A stretch of DNA of 5,796 nucleotides. Source: an uncultured Clostridia bacterium (GTDB taxonomy: Bacteria > Bacillota > Clostridia > UBA1381). A program made the translations under genes and the position numbers. Position 1 is the stretch's first letter, and every line of letters starts with the position of its first letter. Shown piece by piece: positions 5,772 through 5,796 of the stretch. The stretch spans positions 1 to 5,796 of the forward strand of contig CAJUFV010000124.1 of assembly GCA_910585795.1 (NCBI GenBank), written 5' to 3'. A model generated the notes under the pieces. The model had not been told where the DNA came from. It saw nothing but the letters and a program-made list of their open reading frames with translations, and ran no database searches.

Positions 5772-5796
5772 GGCTTGTTATCTCCGTGTTATAAAA

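Noticed and set aside
5772..5796. TATAAC as a possible -10 box for the DnaD-domain gene
   Set aside because: The -35 region would lie outside the window and the sequence is too close to the start codon to judge.

Overview
The window looks like AT-rich, low-GC Gram-positive chromosome, most likely class Clostridia (an Oscillospiraceae- or Lachnospiraceae-type anaerobe). The reasons are strong purine-rich Shine-Dalgarno sites, GTG/TTG starts, A+T-rich sigma-A promoters, and a DnaD-type primosome protein with the N-terminal and C-terminal motifs usual in that class. Genus or species cannot be fixed from the sequence. All six genes look intact and of housekeeping type. I see no mobile element, CRISPR array, tRNA or rRNA.

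Left block (27-1887, minus strand): a compact three-gene operon. In transcription order it encodes a DJ-1/PfpI-family protein, 5-formyltetrahydrofolate cyclo-ligase and a TatD-family metal-dependent hydrolase. The DJ-1 and cyclo-ligase frames overlap by 4 nt. The cyclo-ligase stop lies a few bases from the TatD start, so translation is probably coupled along the operon. All three products belong to families linked to metabolite or nucleic-acid damage control.

Centre (1888-2071): a 184-bp divergent intergenic region with two good extended -10 sigma-A-type promoters back to back, one for the DJ-1 operon and one for the citrate synthase gene. Short repeats in it could be operators but are not convincing. 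Next comes a monocistronic citrate (or 2-methylcitrate) synthase gene (2072-3445, plus strand), which ends in a hairpin.

Right block (3472-5771, minus strand): a DnaD-domain replication-initiation protein, followed 2 nt later by an RsmF-like 16S rRNA m5C methyltransferase. The methyltransferase converges on citrate synthase. One near-perfect hairpin with U tracts on both strands fills the 26-bp gap and serves both transcripts; the methyltransferase stop codon lies inside its stem. The promoter of the dnaD-rsmF unit lies at or beyond the right edge, and any terminator of the DJ-1 operon lies beyond the left edge.

I found no convincing new biological system. The points worth a second look are the shared terminator, the divergent promoter region, the non-ATG coupled starts, the clustering of three damage-control families, and the pairing of DnaD with an rRNA methyltransferase rather than a DnaC-type helicase loader.
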